Assembly (NCBI GenBank): GCA_028292075.1
Contig: JAQGNA010000586.1
Location: forward strand, 1-7,730
Direction of reading: 5' to 3'
DNA from: Rhodoferax sp.
GTDB taxonomy: Bacteria > Pseudomonadota > Gammaproteobacteria > Burkholderiales > Burkholderiaceae
Length of the DNA stretch: 7,730 bases
Shown here: positions 1 through 5,997 of the stretch, piece by piece
Position numbering within the stretch: position 1 is the stretch's first letter
Layout: each line of letters opens with the position of its first letter
The notes under the pieces: model-generated
Database searches by the model: none
What the model was told of the DNA's origin: nothing
Seen by the model: the letters and a program-made list of their open reading frames with translations, nothing else
Position numbers and translations under genes: made by a program

Positions 1-27
1 AGCCGCCGCCGACGCAAGCCAACCCAC

Positions 28-186
28 CCCGTTCGTCCTGAGCTTGTCGAAGGACCTGCAACAGGCACCACCCCGTTCATCCTGAGCCTGTCGAAGGACC
101 TGCACAGGCACCATCCCGTTCATCCTGAGTCTTTCGAAGGGCCTGCGACAGATACCACCCCGTTCATCCTGAGCTTGTCGAAGGAC
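28..186. repeat. Four tandem copies of a dispersed intergenic repeat (TCCTGAGCTTGTCGAAGGAC type)
   Basis: Four copies of a roughly 28-32 bp unit begin at 28, 72, 115 and 159, so the period is 43-44 bp. The shared core reads CCCGTTCATCCTGAGCTTGT followed by CGAAGGAC. Copy 1 has GTTCGT where the others have GTTCAT, copy 2 has GCCTG for GCTTG, and copy 3 is the most diverged (GAGTCTTTCGAAGGGCC). The linkers are also alike (CTGCAACAGGCACCAC, CTGCACAGGCACCAT, CTGCGACAGATACCAC), so the whole 44-bp unit was duplicated, not only the core. GTCCT and AGGAC at the ends of the core are complementary, which allows a short hairpin. The core resembles a repeat I know to be common between genes in many proteobacteria; its function is not established. 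No gene is visible in 1-264. Confidence 0.85.
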
Positions 187-264
187 GGGTACCCCGCCAC
201 CCTCATTCCTGAACCCGTCGACCCCCACCGCATCTGCCACACTGCCCCAAGTTCCAGCCACGCC

Positions 265-1173
265 ATGCAAATCACCGCCAACCAGATCCGCATCGAAGTC
301 GAAGACACCGGGCCTCAAGGCAGCCCCTCGTCCCGGCCGGTGGTCCTGCTCATCATGGGCCTGGGCATGCAATTGATCGCGTGGCCGCCGGCCATGGTGA
401 AGGCGCTGGTCGACGCGGGCTACCGGGTGCTGCGGTTCGACAACCGCGACATCGGGCTCAGCCAGCACTTCGACGAGCTTGGCACGCCCAACCTGATCTG
501 GGCTGCAACCAAGCTACGCCTGGGCCTGCCGGTGCGGCCGCCCTACACGCTGCGCCACATGGCGCTCGATGCCATTGGCGTGCTCGACGCGCTGGGCGTG
601 CGCCGGGCCCATGTGGTGGGCGCCAGCATGGGGGGCATGATCGCGCAGCGCTTGGCGCTGCTGGCGCCGGAGCGCGTGCTGAGCCTCACCAGCATCATGA
701 GTTCGAGCGGCGCCCGCCGCCTGCCGCCCCCGCGGCCCGAGGTGATGCGGCTGATGCTGCGGCGTCCGCCCAGTGGCGGCCGGCAGGCGATGGTCGACCA
801 TGCCGTCCAGCTGCTGCAAGCCATCGGGAGCCCGGGCTTCCCCCTGCCCGAGGCCGAGATCCGCGCCCATGTCGGCGAGGCGATGGACCGCAGCTTCCAC
901 CCGGCTGGCACCGTGCGACAGATGGTGGCGGTGGGTGCCGATGTCACCCGTGCACTCGAGCTGACGCGCCTTCGCACGCCCACCCTCGTGCTGCACGGCC
1001 GCGCCGATCCGCTGGTGCCTTACGCGTGCGGCGAAGACACCGCCCGGCGCATCGCCGGTGCGCGCCTGGTCGGCATCGACGGCATGGGCCACGACCTGCC
1101 GCCGGGCGTGGTCGACCGCCTGCTGGCCGAACTGCTCCCGTACCTCGCAACCCATCCGAACATTGAAGGCTGA
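265..1173 (+). CDS. Alpha/beta hydrolase (RdmC-like fold)
   Basis: This 302-aa protein is a cytoplasmic alpha/beta-hydrolase-fold enzyme with no signal peptide. After strand beta-3 (VVLLI, 26-30) comes the MGLGMQ loop (31-36), which supplies the oxyanion hole, and then the family-typical stretch AGYRVLRFDNRDIGLS (51-66). The nucleophile elbow is GASMGG with Ser121. The acid is Asp248 in HGRADPLVP and the base is His276 in GMGHD, so the catalytic triad is complete. A lid region spans about 140-230. The closest family I recognise is the proteobacterial group annotated as similar to rhodomycin/aclacinomycin methylesterase (RdmC). The substrate cannot be read from the sequence. The open frame extends upstream to a TTG at 175, but that TTG lies inside the repeat, so the ATG at 265 is preferred. 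No strong ribosome-binding site is visible. queF starts six bases after the stop, so the two are probably co-transcribed. Confidence 0.9.
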   Translation: MQITANQIRIEVEDTGPQGSPSSRPVVLLIMGLGMQLIAWPPAMVKALVDAGYRVLRFDNRDIGLSQHFDELGTPNLIWAATKLRLGLPVRPPYTLRHMALDAIGVLDALGVRRAHVVGASMGGMIAQRLALLAPERVLSLTSIMSSSGARRLPPPRPEVMRLMLRRPPSGGRQAMVDHAVQLLQAIGSPGFPLPEAEIRAHVGEAMDRSFHPAGTVRQMVAVGADVTRALELTRLRTPTLVLHGRADPLVPYACGEDTARRIAGARLVGIDGMGHDLPPGVVDRLLAELLPYLATHPNIEG

Positions 1174-1179
1174 ACCGCC

Positions 1180-2037
1180 ATGAACACCCCTGAACAATCC
1201 CAGCTGGGCAAGGCCTCGGCTTACGTCGACCAGTACGACGCGTCCTTGCTGTTCCCCATTCCCCGTGCGGGCAAGCGGGCCGAGATCGGCCTGGGCCCGG
1301 AAGGCGCCCAGCAGATGCCGTTCTTCGGCGCCGACCTCTGGACCGCCTTCGAGCTGAGCTGGCTCAACCAGCGCGGCAAGCCACAGGTGGCGCTGGCGCA
1401 CATCACCGTGCCCTGCGAGACGCCGAACATCGTGGAGAGCAAGTCTTTCAAGCTGTATCTGAACAGCTTCAACAACACCCGCTTCGCCGACGCGCAGGCT
1501 GTGCGCGACCGCATCCGCGCCGATGTGAGCGAAGCCGTCTGGCGCGGTAGCCCGACGCCGGCGACGGTGGGCGTGCGGCTGTTGCTGCCCGATGCCTTCG
1601 ACCGCGAGCCGGTGCACGAGATCGACGGCCTGAGCCTCGACCGGCTCGACCTCGAATGCACGCACTACACCCCGGCGCCCGAACTGCTGAAGGCGGAATT
1701 CAACGAGGCGCCGGTCACGGAAGTGCTGACCAGCAACCTGCTGAAAAGCAATTGCCTGGTCACCGGGCAGCCCGACTGGGGCAGTGTGCAGATCAGCTAC
1801 AGCGGGCCGCAGATCGACCAGGGCGGTCTGCTGGGCTACATCGTGAGCTTTCGCAACCACAACGAGTTCCACGAGCAGTGCGTCGAACGGATCTTCATGG
1901 AGATCTGGCGCCGCTGCAAACCGATCAAGCTCACGGTTTATGCCCGCTACACGCGGCGTGGCGGGCTGGACATCAACCCCTTTCGCACCAGCCATCCGGG
2001 CGCGCTGCCACCCAACATCCGCATGGCGCGCCAGTAG
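1180..2037 (+). CDS. queF: NADPH-dependent 7-cyano-7-deazaguanine reductase (long, type II QueF)
   Basis: QueF reduces the nitrile of preQ0 to the amine of preQ1 using NADPH, a step in the synthesis of queuosine for tRNA wobble position 34. The 285-aa length matches the long form found in proteobacteria, which carries two tunnelling-fold halves in one chain. The QueF motif ESKSFK is at 86-91, followed by [11 protein letters not shown]. The catalytic cysteine is Cys192 in [13 protein letters not shown], where it forms a thioimide with substrate, and the proton donor is Asp199. The conserved block [16 protein letters not shown] (224-239) contributes Glu229 and His231 near the substrate. All expected residues are present, so the enzyme should be active. 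The ATG is six bases after the hydrolase stop; GAAGG at 1165-1169 inside the preceding gene can act as its ribosome-binding site. No other queuosine gene is in the window. Confidence 0.97.
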   Translation: MNTPEQSQLGKASAYVDQYDASLLFPIPRAGKRAEIGLGPEGAQQMPFFGADLWTAFELSWLNQRGKPQVALAHITVPCETPNIVESKSFKLYLNSFNNTRFADAQAVRDRIRADVSEAVWRGSPTPATVGVRLLLPDAFDREPVHEIDGLSLDRLDLECTHYTPAPELLKAEFNEAPVTEVLTSNLLKSNCLVTGQPDWGSVQISYSGPQIDQGGLLGYIVSFRNHNEFHEQCVERIFMEIWRRCKPIKLTVYARYTRRGGLDINPFRTSHPGALPPNIRMARQ

Positions 2038-2060
2038 CCGGGTGGGCCAGTAGCCGGGTG
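2030..2060. repeat. Small tandem duplication across the queF stop codon
   Basis: The 15-mer GCCAGTAGCCGGGTG occurs at 2030-2044 and again at 2046-2060 (period 16), with a third partial GCCAG at 2062-2066. The first copy contains the TAG stop of queF (2035-2037), so the duplication adds a second TAG downstream. It looks like a replication-slippage product rather than a regulatory site. Confidence 0.75.
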
Positions 2061-2175
2061 CGCCAGGCGGAAGGGCTTGACCTTCCCATCGGGACAAGGA
2101 CGAAGATGCGGTCGCTCGAGGCCTGCGGGGCCGTTGTTTCGTCCGTTGCCAAGTTCTACCGACCTGAGGAAAGCC

Positions 2176-2574
2176 ATGCAAAAGAAGTTCAGACCAGCCC
2201 CCCATTTTCTGGCCGCCTGCAGCCTGGCTGCCGCCTGCCTGCTGCCACTGCCAGCGGCCGCGCAGTCGTCAACGCCGCACGATGGCGCCCACGCGGCCGC
2301 GTCCGGAAAAAATGCGAGCCCGTCCACCCGTGCCTACCAGGCCAGCGACAAGAAGATGATGAAGGACATGGCCGTCGCCTACACCGGCGATGCCGACCGC
2401 GACTTCGTGGCCCACATGATTCCGCACCACCGGGGCGCGGTGGCCATGGCCGAGGTGCAGCTGAAGTACGGCAAAGACCCGGCGCTGCGCAAGATGGCCG
2501 AGGACATCGTGAAGGCCCAGCAGGACGAGATCGCTTTCATGAAAGAGTGGCAGGCGAAGCACCCGGCGAAGTGA
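2176..2574 (+). CDS. Secreted DUF305 family protein (copper-associated type)
   Basis: This 132-aa protein has an N-terminal Sec signal peptide: basic MQKKFR, a hydrophobic stretch at about 11-26, and a likely cut after PAAA at 29. A low-complexity linker (30-52) follows. The DUF305 domain covers about 55-130, with the signature DRDFVAHMIPHHRGAVAMAE (74-93) and then KMAEDIVKAQQDEIAFMKEW. DUF305 is a small ferritin-like helical domain. Some members, such as cyanobacterial CopM, bind copper in the periplasm, and the His80, Met81, His84, His85 and Met91 cluster here fits metal binding. The copper link is family knowledge and not shown by this locus. The start is the ATG at 2176, preceded by GAGGA at 2166-2170; the frame runs on upstream but lacks coding character. 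LAAC at 12-15 resembles a lipobox but sits too near the N-terminus. The gene stands 138 bp from queF and converges on the anti-sigma gene. Confidence 0.88.
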   Translation: MQKKFRPAPHFLAACSLAAACLLPLPAAAQSSTPHDGAHAAASGKNASPSTRAYQASDKKMMKDMAVAYTGDADRDFVAHMIPHHRGAVAMAEVQLKYGKDPALRKMAEDIVKAQQDEIAFMKEWQAKHPAK

Positions 2575-2651
2575 CTTGCCGGGCCACGGCGGCCACTCGG
2601 TCAACAGGTGAAGACAAGCGGCTCGCCGGTCGGCCAGCCAGCCAGCCGCGT

Positions 2652-3434
2652 TCAGGAAATCTTCTGAATCAGCGCGCCCTTGAACAGCACCGGCCCCGTC
2701 GGCCCGCCGGGCCCTGGCACGCCGCCACGCGGCTCGAGGCTGATGGCCAGCGCCGGCACTTCGCGCACGTCGGCCGTGGTGGCTGGAAGCCGCAGCACCT
2801 GGTCCCCGCCCAGCACGCCGAGCGATCGCGGGCCGCCCGAGGGCGGTAGCGCCCAGAGCTGCAGCGACTTGTCGGGGCCTTCATGGAAATCGCCAACACG
2901 CTGCAGCACCAGCTGCCTGCTGCGCGCATCGAATGTCACCAGCACGGAAGCCCCCGCCGGCTCGCCGCCAAGCACGGCGACGTACTGGATCTGCGGCGTG
3001 GCCTGAAGCCGGCCCTGCAGTGCCGCGACTTCGGTGCCCAGCCGCTCGCGCACCTGCAGGCCGCCCACCACGGCAAGCGCCGCCAGGGCCACGCTGGCAA
3101 ACGTCAGGCCACGCCACAGGCCGAGGTGTTGCCACCAGCCCGTGCGCGCCGGCGGTGCAATGGCGCGTTCCTTTGCGGCGCGCAGGGCGGCCCGTTGCAT
3201 GTCGCCATGGACCAGGTTTTCGATGCGCGTCCACACCACGGGGCTCGGCGCCTCGGCGCGCTGCAGCTCGGCCAGGCTCGACAGGCGGCCCTGCCAGGTG
3301 AGCACGGCGGCGCGCACGGCAGGCTGGGTGCGGGCGATGGCTTCGAGCCGCCGCCGCGCGCCACCGCGCAAGGTGCCGAGCGCATGGTGCGCGGCCAGCC
3401 GGTCGAGCAGTTCAGGATGGGCCTGGAGGTTCAT
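2652..3434 (-). CDS. RskA-type membrane anti-sigma factor
   Basis: This 260-aa single-pass inner-membrane protein should hold the neighbouring ECF sigma factor inactive until a signal triggers its release, usually by proteolysis. The cytoplasmic N-terminal sigma-binding part (about 1-105) starts HPELLDRLAAHHALGTLRGG. It has no Cys residues and no HxxxCxxC zinc motif, so this is not a zinc-binding, thiol-sensing (ZAS) anti-sigma domain. One membrane segment lies at about 107-125 (GLWRGLTFASVALAALAVVG). The C-terminal periplasmic domain (about 130-260) matches the RskA family: FHEGPDKSLQLWALPPSGGP (183-202) and ALAISLEPRGGVPGPGGPTG (228-247), then PVLFKG. The start is the ATG at 3434, ten bases after the sigma stop. 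The sequence TGAGGA at the sigma stop provides both stop and ribosome-binding site, which implies translational coupling. An in-frame extension up to 3548 overlaps the sigma gene and is rejected. Confidence 0.93.
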   Translation of the reverse strand: MNLQAHPELLDRLAAHHALGTLRGGARRRLEAIARTQPAVRAAVLTWQGRLSSLAELQRAEAPSPVVWTRIENLVHGDMQRAALRAAKERAIAPPARTGWWQHLGLWRGLTFASVALAALAVVGGLQVRERLGTEVAALQGRLQATPQIQYVAVLGGEPAGASVLVTFDARSRQLVLQRVGDFHEGPDKSLQLWALPPSGGPRSLGVLGGDQVLRLPATTADVREVPALAISLEPRGGVPGPGGPTGPVLFKGALIQKIS

Positions 3435-3444
3435 GTGGCGGTCC

Positions 3445-4020
3445 TCAGGCAAAGCCGGCCATGCAGGCCCGCAGCTGGACCAGGCCGCGGCGGATCCAGG
3501 TCTTGACGGTGCCGAGCGGCAGCCGCAGCTGCGCGGCCAGCTCGCCATGGCTCAGGTCGCGCAGATAAGCCAGGGTGACCACCTCGCGCTGGCGCTGCTC
3601 CAGCTGCGACAGGCAGCCATGCAGTGCGCGCGCCTGTTCGCTCGCCTCGGTGGTGTCCATCGGGTCGGCCTCCTGGCCGGGCAGGGTGTCTTCGAGCACT
3701 TCGTCGAAGGGTTGGGTCAGCTGGGCCCGGTCGGCCGTGCGGCGGCGCAGGAAGTCGAGCCCGCGGCTGCGCACCACCAGCCCGAGCCAGGCCATCGGCG
3801 GACTGAGGCTCGCGCGGTAGTCGCCGGCCACGCGCCAGATCGTGACGAAGGCCTCTTGCAGCACGTCTTCGGCCGCCTCGCGCTGGCCCACCACACGCAG
3901 TGCCAATCCGTAGAGCTTGCCGGCGGTGCGGTCGTACAGCGACTTCAGCGCGGCCGCGTCCTGGGCGGCGATGCGGTCGAGCAGGGCGATCAGTTCGGCA
4001 TCGGGAAGGGTGTGGCGCAT
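3445..4020 (-). CDS. ECF-subfamily RNA polymerase sigma factor (SigK/RskA-partnered type)
   Basis: Read from the ATG at 4020 this is a 191-aa group 4 (ECF) sigma factor. Region sigma2 spans about 22-95, with the core-binding helix REAAEDVLQEAFVTIWR (47-63) and the -10-recognition part PPMAWLGLVVRSRGLDFLRR. A linker (96-130) follows. Region sigma4 spans about 136-185, with LEQRQREVVTLAYLRDLSHG and the DNA-binding helix GTVKTWIRRGLVQLR that reads the -35 box. The domain order, the length, and the RskA-type anti-sigma partner immediately downstream all fit an ECF regulator controlled from the membrane. The start is uncertain. In-frame ATGs lie at 4170 (241 aa), 4068 (207 aa) and 4020 (191 aa), and none has a good ribosome-binding site. 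I chose 4020 because family homology begins just after it and the upstream residues look non-coding. A candidate ECF promoter reading into this gene lies at 4201-4227, so the gene is probably autoregulated. Confidence 0.92.
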   Translation of the reverse strand: MRHTLPDAELIALLDRIAAQDAAALKSLYDRTAGKLYGLALRVVGQREAAEDVLQEAFVTIWRVAGDYRASLSPPMAWLGLVVRSRGLDFLRRRTADRAQLTQPFDEVLEDTLPGQEADPMDTTEASEQARALHGCLSQLEQRQREVVTLAYLRDLSHGELAAQLRLPLGTVKTWIRRGLVQLRACMAGFA

Positions 4021-4075
4021 CGGCGGATTGTGCAGCAACGGCCGGGTTTCGGCGGGTTGCCGGGCCATCGGCAAG

Positions 4076-4091
4076 GTCTGCAGCTGCAGAC
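4076..4091. promoter_or_regulatory. 16-bp perfect palindrome in the sigma-gene leader
   Basis: GTCTGCAGCTGCAGAC is perfectly self-complementary over 16 bp. It lies 8 bases upstream of the ATG at 4068 and 56 bases upstream of the ATG at 4020, between the candidate minus-strand promoter and the sigma start. It could be an operator for a dimeric regulator or, in RNA, a hairpin with a 6-bp stem and AGCT loop. The sequence shows the symmetry; a function is inference. Confidence 0.4.
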
Positions 4092-4200
4092 ATGACGGTG
4101 CCCGGCCCCTGGTGCGGAGCAAGGCAATGCAAGTTGATGGACGGCGTTCGCATGATGTGTCGGGCGGCATGGCAAATGGCCATGGGCTTCGTGCGATGGG

Positions 4201-4227
4201 TACGCGGCCATGGCGGCAACGGATTCA
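4201..4227 (-). promoter_or_regulatory. Candidate ECF promoter for the sigma/anti-sigma operon
   Basis: On the minus strand TGAATCC (4227 to 4221) is followed after exactly 16 bases by CGTA (4204 to 4201), with CGCGTA as the fuller downstream box. The same arrangement with identical spacing occurs on the plus strand at 4238-4264. A -10 of CGT type with a 16-base spacer is typical of ECF promoters. Transcription would start near 4194, upstream of all three possible sigma starts. The assignment to this sigma factor is inferred from position and duplication. Confidence 0.6.
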
Positions 4228-4252
4228 TGCACTGCCCTGAATCCAATTGCCG
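4214..4252. repeat. Interrupted inverted repeat at the centre of the divergent promoter region
   Basis: CGGCAA (4214-4219) pairs with TTGCCG (4247-4252), and GGATTCA (4221-4227) pairs with TGAATCC (4238-4244). One base on the left and two on the right interrupt the stem, and the loop is 10 bases. The inner arms are the two back-to-back -35-like boxes, so the symmetry is most simply explained by paired promoters. The outer TTGCCG match lies in the two spacers and goes beyond what promoter recognition needs; it may be a shared extra site. Confidence 0.7.
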
Positions 4253-4266
4253 GCGGCTCGCGTATC
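4238..4266 (+). promoter_or_regulatory. Candidate ECF promoter for the DUF4331 operon
   Basis: TGAATCC (4238-4244), a 16-base spacer, then CGTATC (4261-4266). It repeats the minus-strand element at 4201-4227, including the CGCGTA form of the downstream box (4259-4264). A start of transcription near 4271 would give a leader of about 58 bases before the ATG at 4329. I infer that the divergently encoded ECF sigma factor reads this site. Confidence 0.62.
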
Positions 4267-4304
4267 AGGTCGGGGCGAAAGAAAAATTTCAAACCCCGAA
4301 CCTG
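4266..4304 (+). promoter_or_regulatory. Hairpin-forming inverted repeat in the DUF4331 leader
   Basis: CAGGTCGGGG (4266-4275) pairs with CCCCG-A-ACCTG (4294-4304): ten base pairs with one bulged A. The 18-base loop is unusually AT-rich for this genome, and inside it GAAA (4277-4280) can pair with TTTC (4287-4290). It ends about 10 bases before the ribosome-binding site at 4315-4323. If transcription starts near 4271, only the CGGGG/CCCCG part would be in the RNA, so it may act as DNA (operator) or as a leader stem affecting translation or stability. Confidence 0.45.
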
Positions 4305-4328
4305 TCCACCACCTCAGAGGAGATCACC

Positions 4329-5960
4329 ATGGCATTCAGAATCCGAAGCATCGCGCAGGGCACAGCCTTGCTGTTCGTGGCAACGGCGGCACTGGCGTCG
4401 AGCCACCGCGAAGCACCGTTCATCACCACCAGCCCCAAGGTGGACGGCACCGATTTCTACATGTTCAGAAGCTATGAAGGGGTGGCGAGCAACGGCAGCG
4501 GCGGGCGATCGGACTATGTCACGCTGATTGCCAACTACCAGCCGCTGCAGGCTCCGTACGGCGGTCCGAACTACTTCCAGATGGACCCGAACGCCCTGTA
4601 CGAGATTCACATCGACAACAACGGCGACGGCAAGGAAGACATCACCTTCCAGTTCCGCTTCAACAACAAGCTGAACAACGTGCCGCTGCCCATCGGCTCG
4701 GCCAGCGTACCGATTCCGCTGATCCAGGCCGGCGGCGTGAGCCGGGTGAATGACCCCAACCTGAACCTCAACGAAAGCTACAGCGTGAGCGTGGTACGCG
4801 GCGACCGCCGGCGCGGCGGCGCGCAGTCGGTCACCAAGACCGGCGGCGGGGCCACCTTCGAAAAGCCGGTCGACTACATCGGCAGCAAGACGCTCGGCGA
4901 CCCTGCAGCCTACGAGGCCTATGCGCAGAAGCACATCCACAGCATCCGCATTCCGGGTTGCCCGGCGGGCAAGGACATCGGCAACGTGTTCGTCGGCCAG
5001 CGCCAGGAAGGCTTTGCCGTCAACCTGGGCGCCGTGTTCGATCTGGTCAACGCGCCAGCGGCCTTCCTGCTCGACCCGGCCAACAAGGACGCGGCCGGCA
5101 TGGGCGGCAAGCACGTGATGCAGAAATCCAACGTAACCTCGATCGCCATCGAAGTGCCGAAGGACTGCCTGACCGCGGGCACCGATCCGGTCATCGGTGG
5201 CTGGACCACGGCCAGCATGCGCCAGGCGCGGCTGCTGAACGGCAAGCCGACGTCGGGCCATCAGGCCAGTGAAAAGGCCGGCGGCGCCTGGGTGCAGGTT
5301 TCGCGCCTGGGCAACCCGCTGGTGAACGAGCTGGTCATCGGCCTGCCCGACAAGGACAAGTTCAACGGCTCGCGCCCCTCCGACGACGGCCAGTTCCTCA
5401 CCTACGTGACGAACCCGACGCTGCCCGCGCTCCTGGGCATCGCCCTGGCTGGCAACGCAAGCGCCGTGGCGCCCACCAACCTGCCGCGGACCGACCTGGC
5501 CACGGTGTTCCTCACCGGCATTGCCGGCGTCAACAAGCCCGCCAGCGCCACGCCGTCGGAAATGCTGCGCCTGAACACCGCCGTGGCGCCGGTGATGTTC
5601 GCCGACCAGAACCGCCTCGGTGTGGCCGGTGAAGTGCTGCGTGTGGGCGGCCCGGGCAACCTGGCCCAGGCCAAGGACCTGGCCGGCTTTCCGAACGGCC
5701 GCCGGCCCAAGGACGACGTGGTCGACATCGCGCTGGTGGCCATGCTGGGCGGCCTGTGCGTGATCAACGGCGACGGCAATGCGCTGGGCCTGAACGGGGT
5801 GCCGGGCGTCCCGAGCCTGACCTCGGCCTGCAAGCCATCCAGCGTGCCGCTGGGTGCCAGCTCTGCCAACATCCACGACGCAGTGGACCAGGCGACCGTG
5901 CCGTTCCTGACACGCTTTCCTTACCTGAACACCCCGAACTCCGGTTCGGCTTCGTATTGA
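4329..5960 (+). CDS. Secreted DUF4331 family protein
   Basis: This 543-aa exported protein has a clear signal peptide, MAFRIRSIAQ then a hydrophobic core, with the likely cut after ALA at 23. The mature protein starts SSHREAPFITTSPKVDGTDF, the hallmark beginning of DUF4331 proteins. Further family features are NYQPLQAPYGGPNYFQMDPN (69-88), FRFNNKLNNVPLP, and near the end GFPNGRRPKDDVVDIALVAM (453-472). DNNGDGKED at 96-104 has the Asp/Asn/Gly spacing of a calcium-binding loop. Four cysteines (211, 280, 477, 501) could form two disulfides. No biochemical role is established for the family to my knowledge, and no catalytic motif is visible. The start is fixed by the signal peptide and the strong ribosome-binding site AGAGGAGA (4316-4323); the open frame upstream of it is non-coding. 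It is the first gene of a plus-strand operon that diverges from the ECF sigma factor. Confidence 0.93.
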   Translation: MAFRIRSIAQGTALLFVATAALASSHREAPFITTSPKVDGTDFYMFRSYEGVASNGSGGRSDYVTLIANYQPLQAPYGGPNYFQMDPNALYEIHIDNNGDGKEDITFQFRFNNKLNNVPLPIGSASVPIPLIQAGGVSRVNDPNLNLNESYSVSVVRGDRRRGGAQSVTKTGGGATFEKPVDYIGSKTLGDPAAYEAYAQKHIHSIRIPGCPAGKDIGNVFVGQRQEGFAVNLGAVFDLVNAPAAFLLDPANKDAAGMGGKHVMQKSNVTSIAIEVPKDCLTAGTDPVIGGWTTASMRQARLLNGKPTSGHQASEKAGGAWVQVSRLGNPLVNELVIGLPDKDKFNGSRPSDDGQFLTYVTNPTLPALLGIALAGNASAVAPTNLPRTDLATVFLTGIAGVNKPASATPSEMLRLNTAVAPVMFADQNRLGVAGEVLRVGGPGNLAQAKDLAGFPNGRRPKDDVVDIALVAMLGGLCVINGDGNALGLNGVPGVPSLTSACKPSSVPLGASSANIHDAVDQATVPFLTRFPYLNTPNSGSASY

Positions 5961-5997
5961 GCCCCGGCCCTGTTGCCATTCATCGAGGAGATCTGAC

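Noticed and set aside
28..186. CRISPR array
   Set aside because: The spacers between repeats are 11-16 bases and are themselves similar to one another, and there are no cas genes; it is a tandem repeat.
175..264. Upstream extension of the hydrolase to a TTG inside the repeat array
   Set aside because: The extra 30 residues come from repeat and linker DNA and precede the family's normal N-terminus; no ribosome-binding site is seen.
2069..2086. GGAAGG...CCTTCC inverted repeat after queF as a terminator
   Set aside because: The stem is only six base pairs and no T-run follows, so an intrinsic terminator cannot be claimed.
2077..2107. TTGACC with a downstream GAAGAT as a housekeeping promoter for the DUF305 gene
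   Set aside because: The -10 match is poor and the spacing of 19 is too long; a -35-like hexamer alone is not evidence.
514..2205. 563-codon open frame on the minus strand opposite the hydrolase and queF
   Set aside because: Both plus-strand genes have intact family motifs over the same bases; the minus-strand translation is His/Arg/Gln-rich with no recognisable domain, a usual mirror effect in GC-rich DNA.
2618..2649. GCGGCT...AGCCGC inverted repeat between the convergent DUF305 and anti-sigma genes as a bidirectional terminator
   Set aside because: The stem is six base pairs with a 20-base loop of CCAG repeats and no T-run on either strand; too weak to call.
3034..4095. 353-codon plus-strand open frame across the sigma and anti-sigma genes
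   Set aside because: It runs antisense to two clear family members and has Ala/Arg/Gln-rich, domain-free sequence.
3900..4328. Upstream extension of the DUF4331 frame
   Set aside because: The signal peptide at 4329 with its strong ribosome-binding site fixes the start; the extension overlaps the divergent sigma gene and the promoter region.
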